DNA of 9,566 nucleotides from assembly GCA_030446525.1 (NCBI GenBank), contig JAUJNC010000193.1, forward strand, positions 1 to 9,566. Reading direction: 5' to 3'. Position numbers and translations under genes: made by a program. Of this stretch, positions 6,580-9,566 are shown one piece after another (the stretch's first letter is position 1; the number at the start of each line of letters is the position of its first letter). Source of the stretch: Armatimonadaceae bacterium. GTDB lineage: Bacteria; Armatimonadota; Armatimonadia; Armatimonadales; Armatimonadaceae. The notes beneath the pieces are model-generated. The model ran no database searches. It worked only from the letters and a program-made list of their open reading frames with translations, and had not been told where the DNA came from.

Positions 6580-7518
6580 TTAGCTCGTCGAACCCGTGGG
6601 CGCCGCCTTTTCGGTCCGCTTGGCCGTCCACGCGCCCTTGCCCGGCGCGGTGCCCCCCTCGGACTCCATCGTGCCCTGGATGCTGTCGCCGCTCACCCGG
6701 CCGGTCATCCGCATGGTCCTCTTCTGGCCCTGACCCTGGCTTGTCAGGGTAAAGCGGATCTGGTCACCCGACAGCTTGCCGTTGCTGACGGCGAGCGTCT
6801 GGTCGCCCATCCGGAGGCTGCCGCTCACGTTCTGGAACTGCTGCTTGAGCTGCAGGGTCTGGTTCTGCTGGCCCGCCGCGCCCGGCAGGGTGACCTGCCA
6901 GGTGCCGGCCACCTGGGCCGGGACCCTCCAGAAGTACACGCTGCGCCCGCCCGGCTCGGCCGTCTGGTCCGGCTTCCACTCGCCCATGTCGAAGGCGTGT
7001 GACACGATGCGCGTGCCCGGCCGCAGCTGGAGCAGCTTGGGGCGCAGTTTCACGTTGAGCTGGGGCAGCAGGTACAGCGTGATCACGTCGGCGTCCTTGA
7101 AGTCCATGGCGAACAGGTCCTGCTGCAGGAACTTGACCCGATCCGTCACCTTCGCCGTCTGGGCGTTCTGATTGCTCTCCTTGATGCGCTGCGGGTCGAT
7201 GTCCACGCCGATGCCGCGGGCGCCGTACTTCTGGGCGGCGGCGATCACGATGCGCCCGTCGCCGCAGCCCAGGTCGTAGACCATCTCGCCTTTTTTCACG
7301 TCGGCCAGCTTGAGCATGCCGTCCACCGTCTCCTCGGGCGTGGGCACGAAGATCACGTCGGGTTCGCGTTTGGGGGCCTGCTGGGCCTGGGCAGCGGGTT
7401 TCTCGGTCTGTGCCGGGGCGGCCAGGGCGGGGGCCAGCCCGGCGCGCCCGCTGATCCAGGGGACCGAGGCGCCCAGGAGCGCCAACCCGAACGCGCCGAG
7501 CTTTTGTCGTTTGTTCAT
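6580..7518 (-). CDS. Exported SAM-dependent methyltransferase with a C-terminal beta-rich domain
   Basis: This 312-aa protein starts with a Sec-type signal peptide: positive MNKRQK, a hydrophobic run, then a likely cut near ALA-AP around residue 33. A Gln/Pro/Ala-rich linker (36-52) follows. The class I methyltransferase domain (~55-200) has VPTPEETVDGMLKLA, the SAM loop VYDLGCGDGRIVI (80-92), the acidic strand GVDIDP (104-109) and ITLYLLPQLNVKLRPKL (146-162). This pattern resembles the FAM173/ATPSCKMT lysine methyltransferase group. After about residue 203 comes a ~110-residue segment rich in alternating polar and hydrophobic strands (TWQVTLPG, LRMGDQTLAVSNGKLSGD, IRFTLTSQG, GRVSGDSIQGTM), probably a small beta domain. 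ATG 7518 has AAAGGA seven bases upstream. It lies 46 bases after the DsbA-like gene and is probably in the same operon. The target is unknown. Confidence 0.88.
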   Translation of the reverse strand: MNKRQKLGAFGLALLGASVPWISGRAGLAPALAAPAQTEKPAAQAQQAPKREPDVIFVPTPEETVDGMLKLADVKKGEMVYDLGCGDGRIVIAAAQKYGARGIGVDIDPQRIKESNQNAQTAKVTDRVKFLQQDLFAMDFKDADVITLYLLPQLNVKLRPKLLQLRPGTRIVSHAFDMGEWKPDQTAEPGGRSVYFWRVPAQVAGTWQVTLPGAAGQQNQTLQLKQQFQNVSGSLRMGDQTLAVSNGKLSGDQIRFTLTSQGQGQKRTMRMTGRVSGDSIQGTMESEGGTAPGKGAWTAKRTEKAAPTGSTS

Positions 7519-7564
7519 GATGTTGTCCTTTCTCCTTCTACTTGCGGAGCCGGCGCCGGACCGG

Positions 7565-8107
7565 CTACAGCCCGCCTGTCCTGCAAGGGCCGGCGCCCTG
7601 AATGGCGGCGAGCAGCGCCTCTTCGTCCCACGGGCCGTCGTGGAGCACGCCGTTTATAAAGAACGTCGGCGTCCGCTGGACGCCGTTTCTTCTGCCGCTC
7701 TTGACGTCTGCATGCACCCGGGGGGCGTTCACGTGTTCCGACATGTCGCGCAGGAAGCGGATGGTGTCGAGCTTCAAGGCCACCGCGTACTCGACCAGAT
7801 CGCCGTCCCCTAACGCCTGCTGGTGTTCGAAGAGCGTGTCGTGCATCTCCCAGAACCGGCCCTGCGCCCCGGCCACCTCCGCCGCCTCCGCCGCGTGCTG
7901 GGCGTGCGGGTGTTTGTCTCGGAGCGGGAAGTTGCGGAAGGCGAAGCAGAGCCGCTCCCCGAGCTGCTCCTGGATCGCCTTGACGACGAGATACGCCTGG
8001 CCGCAGTGCCGGCACTCGTAGTCGCCGTATTCCAGCAAGGTGAGGGGCGCGCCTTTCCGCCCCCGCGCATGATCTCGCTCACTCACGGGCGGGTCAAGTT
8101 CGGCCAC
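7565..8107 (-). CDS. DsbA-family thioredoxin-fold protein
   Basis: This 180-aa protein is a DsbA-like (Thioredoxin_4 type) oxidoreductase. Family features are the start of the fold LTLLEYGDYECRHCGQAY with a C32-x-x-C35 active site (CRHC), FRNFPLRDKHPHAQHAAEAAE, GRFWEMHDTLFEHQ, and the cis-proline loop RTPTFFINGVLHDG (Pro148). No signal peptide is visible, so it is predicted cytosolic, unlike classical DsbA. I chose GTG 8107 (MAELDPPVSERDH) because GGAG lies eight bases upstream and relatives start with a similar PPVSERDH leader. A TTG at 8158 would add 17 unconserved residues without a ribosome-binding site. A shared role with the exported methyltransferase downstream is not evident. Confidence in the fold is high; the substrate is unknown. 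Confidence 0.9.
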   Translation of the reverse strand: MAELDPPVSERDHARGRKGAPLTLLEYGDYECRHCGQAYLVVKAIQEQLGERLCFAFRNFPLRDKHPHAQHAAEAAEVAGAQGRFWEMHDTLFEHQQALGDGDLVEYAVALKLDTIRFLRDMSEHVNAPRVHADVKSGRRNGVQRTPTFFINGVLHDGPWDEEALLAAIQGAGPCRTGGL

Positions 8108-8263
8108 TTCCGCATCTCCAAGGGTTGTCGCACACGGCAGTCTCTTTTTGGACCGCAATCAGGCAGGGGAGGCGTTGCGTCAACCTTTCGGAACCACCTT
8201 GGGTCCATGCTCAGTTTGGCCTAAACATCGCCTTTTTGTCGCCCGCCGTTGGTTCGGGCTTGG

Positions 8264-8304
8264 GCCGGCAAAAAGGCCAGGCGTTTCCTGATCTTTTTGC
8301 CGGC
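8264..8304. repeat. 41-nt near-perfect inverted repeat (hairpin)
   Basis: GCCGGCAAAAAG (8264-8275) pairs perfectly with CTTTTTGCCGGC (8293-8304). Inside, CAGG (8278-8281) pairs with CCTG (8287-8290) around a 5-nt loop, so nearly the whole element folds into one stem. GCCTTTTT at 8230-8237 is also a perfect complement of AAAAAGGC at 8270-8277 and would compete with the outer stem. No T-run follows on either strand, so it is not a simple intrinsic terminator. It could be a small RNA, a processing site or a mobile-element relic. Confidence 0.75.
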
Positions 8305-8347
8305 GTGCCGCCTCAACTTTTGTTCAGGTAGGGAACTGCCCGCATGT

Positions 8348-8374
8348 TGGCGAAAGAACAACCGCTTGTTGCCA
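8348..8374. repeat. Small bulged hairpin
   Basis: TGGC (8348-8351) pairs with GCCA (8371-8374), and AACAA (8357-8361) with TTGTT (8366-8370), giving a 9-bp stem with a 5-nt bulge and a 4-nt loop. Its meaning is unknown; a stem this size can arise by chance. Confidence 0.35.
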
Positions 8375-8492
8375 GTTACAGCGCCTATCAACCGACCGAA
8401 GGCCTACCATGCCGGAAACCCTGAGCCCGCCTGCATCAAAGGCGACGATGCCCCCATTTTCACTGAGCAATGACACCCGATGAAAATAATCC

Positions 8493-8521
8493 TTGACAAA
8501 GTGGGGGATCTGTTGTAACGT
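8493..8521 (+). promoter_or_regulatory. Sigma70-like promoter of the pseudopilin gene
   Basis: A perfect TTGACA (8493-8498) is followed by a 17-base spacer and TAACGT (8516-8521) as a mediocre -10. This would start transcription near 8528 and leave a leader of about 130 bases before the ATG. The -35 is the strong part of the call. Confidence 0.6.
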
Positions 8522-8531
8522 TGGAAGCAAC

Positions 8532-8633
8532 TCGAAACGATTCGACAAGCAGGCGGAGCGGCACATGGGGTTTGTGCGTTAACAAGCGTCAAAGGTGACG
8601 GGCTGCCTGACAATAAGGACGCGCTGTAGCGTC
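8532..8633 (+). promoter_or_regulatory. Structured 5' leader of the pseudopilin gene, unclassified
   Basis: Several stems fit together without conflict. TCGAA/TTCGA (8532-8545) has an ACGA loop. A closing stem CAGGCGG/CTGCCTG (8550-8556 with 8603-8609, one G-U) encloses GCACA/TGTGC (8561-8577) and CGTCA/TGACG (8587-8600, loop AAGG), forming a three-way junction. GACGC/GCGTC (8618-8633) follows, 14 bases before the Shine-Dalgarno. GACGC at 8618-8622 could instead pair with GCGTC at 8586-8590, so two exclusive folds are possible. I could not match it to a known riboswitch. Folding was done by eye. Confidence 0.45.
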
Positions 8634-8647
8634 AAGGTAAATGTAAC

Positions 8648-8654
8648 AGGAGGT
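8648..8654 (+). promoter_or_regulatory. Ribosome-binding site of the pseudopilin gene
   Basis: AGGAGGT lies five bases before ATG 8660. It is the strongest Shine-Dalgarno in the window and fixes the start of the pseudopilin gene. Confidence 0.9.
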
Positions 8655-8659
8655 GTGTT

Positions 8660-9553
8660 ATGAATCGGTGCCGTAACCGTTCTCCCCGTGGCATGACAAC
8701 CGGCGGCTTTACGCTTATTGAGCTTCTCGTAGTCATCGCTATTATAGCTATCCTCGCCGCCATCCTCTTTCCCGTCTTCGCTCAGGCCCGTGAAAAAGCG
8801 CGGCAGACTGCCTGCCTGTCCAACACCAAGCAGATAGGTAATGCGCTACTGATGTACAATCAGGATTACGATGAGGTTCTGCCGCCTGCCGGGAATGCAG
8901 GTACTGTCCAGCCGAATCGTTTTCAGCATTATCTTCATCCTTACCTGAAGAGCTTGCAGGTATGGGTTTGTCCCAGCGAGACCCGTACCGGGTTGTCGGA
9001 GGACGGAGTAAATCAAACGCAGTTCATTCCTCAAGCCACCGCTTCGGGCTTTCCGACCAGTAGTGGGGGCTACGGGGTCAACCACAACCTGGTTTCCTAT
9101 CGCTTTAATGAATCCTCGGTATCTTTAGCCCAACTTGAGGATGCTGCTGGCACGTTTCTATTGTGCGATGGCGCGACACTGAAAACGGGTACGGATACCG
9201 GGCCGGATAAGGACAAGCCAGAAAACTGGAACAAGCACTCGCTGCGCTATGCCGTTCTGTGGTTCTGGCCGCCCGGTATTTTCAGCAAGACCAGGCCGAG
9301 ACCTGATGATAACGGCGGTATCGAAAGGGCCTGGTACAGTAATCCGGGTAATGGCCAGTATTTGCGGCGTCCTGTGCCTCGTCATAACGGGGGCCTCAAC
9401 ATCATTTATGTTGATGGCCACTCGAAGTGGTCAAAGATCGAGTCGTTCCTGGGAATACCGAGCAACGGCGTAGACCCGGTTCCCAGCCTTAAGGGCTGGC
9501 CCTATGGTCATCCTAGAGGGTGTTATGAACTTTTCTGCCTCATCTGCTGTTAG
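8660..9553 (+). CDS. Type II secretion/pilin-like protein with H-X9-DG domain (DUF1559 type)
   Basis: This 297-aa protein has a prepilin N-terminus. A 16-residue basic leader ends in Gly-Gly and is followed by [19 protein letters not shown], with Glu at +5 of the mature protein, so a prepilin peptidase should cut after Gly16. The helix runs into [14 protein letters not shown], then [21 protein letters not shown] (residues 52-72), and later [17 protein letters not shown], where His242 and Asp252-Gly253 make the H-X9-DG motif. The mature protein would be anchored in the membrane by its N-terminal helix, with a globular domain outside. Members of this family often occur in many copies per genome; their roles are mostly unknown. 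The C-terminus carries four cysteines in its last ten residues ([11 protein letters not shown]). Codon use is less GC-biased than in the genes to the left. It has its own promoter and leader. Confidence 0.92.
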   Translation: MNRCRNRSPRGMTTGGFTLIELLVVIAIIAILAAILFPVFAQAREKARQTACLSNTKQIGNALLMYNQDYDEVLPPAGNAGTVQPNRFQHYLHPYLKSLQVWVCPSETRTGLSEDGVNQTQFIPQATASGFPTSSGGYGVNHNLVSYRFNESSVSLAQLEDAAGTFLLCDGATLKTGTDTGPDKDKPENWNKHSLRYAVLWFWPPGIFSKTRPRPDDNGGIERAWYSNPGNGQYLRRPVPRHNGGLNIIYVDGHSKWSKIESFLGIPSNGVDPVPSLKGWPYGHPRGCYELFCLICC

Positions 9554-9556
9554 CAG
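9544..9556 (+). terminator. Possible start of a terminator after the pseudopilin gene
   Basis: CTGCT/AGCAG forms a 5-bp stem overlapping the stop codon, and TTTT occupies the last four bases of the window. The stem is short and six bases separate it from the T-run, so this is weak; the window ends before it can be judged. Confidence 0.2.
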
Positions 9557-9566
9557 CTAGCATTTT

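Larger units (their letters stand above)
8108..8659. other. Divergent intergenic region, no convincing gene
   Basis: These 552 bases separate the DsbA-like gene (minus) from the pseudopilin gene (plus). Short open frames exist, but none has a ribosome-binding site, codon bias or recognisable motif. Base composition is clearly less GC-rich than in the operons to the left. The region holds a long hairpin at 8264-8304, a smaller one at 8348-8374, a promoter at 8493-8521 and a structured leader. For the DsbA-like gene I see only a TTGACG -35-like hexamer (8183-8178) with no good -10. Confidence 0.7.

Noticed and set aside
7545..7590. GC-rich inverted repeats between the DsbA-like and methyltransferase genes (AGCCGG/CCGGCT)
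   Set aside because: A 6-bp stem is easily found by chance at this GC content, no T-run follows, and the two genes appear to be one operon.
8249..8473. Plus-strand 74-codon frame over the long hairpin
   Set aside because: No ribosome-binding site, and the palindrome explains part of the sequence better than a protein does.
8324..8566. Minus-strand 80-codon frame in the intergenic region
   Set aside because: No ribosome-binding site or motif; it runs across the likely promoter and leader of the pseudopilin gene.
8528..8659. Known c-di-GMP (GEMM) or mini-ykkC riboswitch in the leader
   Set aside because: The GEMM core is absent. Only one hairpin has an ACGR-type loop, whereas mini-ykkC needs two.
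1..9566. Transposon, phage, CRISPR or defence-system content
   Set aside because: No transposase, integrase, direct repeat array, nuclease or toxin-like motif was seen on either strand.

Overview
This is a GC-rich chromosomal stretch, most likely from the Armatimonadota. The best clue is the last gene, a pseudopilin-like protein whose N-terminus carries the phrase [14 protein letters not shown] followed by the KQIG and YNQDYDE motifs. I associate that phrasing with the large H-X9-DG (DUF1559-type) pseudopilin families of that phylum. This is family recognition from memory, not a search result.

Layout, all on the minus strand up to about position 8107. Read in the direction of transcription, a cytosolic DsbA-like thioredoxin-fold protein (8107-7565) is followed by an exported SAM-dependent methyltransferase (7518-6580). 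A 10-bp hairpin (6569-6547) closes this unit. Next is a short gene graveyard: an aldo/keto reductase tail (6543-6433) and a SnoaL/NTF2-like tail (6432-6261). Then come a frameshifted NADPH:F420-oxidoreductase-type gene (6246-5627) and a molybdenum-hydroxylase operon. The operon runs iorA-like [2Fe-2S] subunit (5508-5043, frameshifted), iorB-like Tat-exported molybdopterin subunit (5046-2836), a small ORF (2783-2642), osmC (2618-2184), xdhC (2172-946), mocA (967-326) and the start of an adenosine deaminase gene that leaves the window at position 1. On the plus strand, after a 552-base intergenic region, the pseudopilin gene runs 8660-9553.

The operon makes functional sense. MocA makes the cytosine-dinucleotide form of the molybdenum cofactor (MCD), XdhC binds, matures and delivers it, and IorA/IorB form the enzyme: IorA carries two [2Fe-2S] clusters and IorB carries MCD. 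OsmC could remove organic hydroperoxides linked to the oxidative chemistry. Four-base ATGA overlaps (iorA/iorB and, with the start chosen here, mocA/add), a 22-base overlap (xdhC/mocA) and an 11-base gap (osmC/xdhC) support co-transcription.

Three things stand out. First, about eight single or short indels break conserved protein motifs between 4668 and 6222, while the genes on either side are clean. This is either a patch of poor consensus sequence or recent decay. Second, the 552-base intergenic region holds a 41-nt near-perfect hairpin with a competing third arm. Third, a strong-looking promoter there leads into a roughly 130-nt leader with several predicted stems ahead of the pseudopilin gene. 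I could not match that leader to a known riboswitch class. I found no tRNA, rRNA, CRISPR array, insertion sequence or phage gene.
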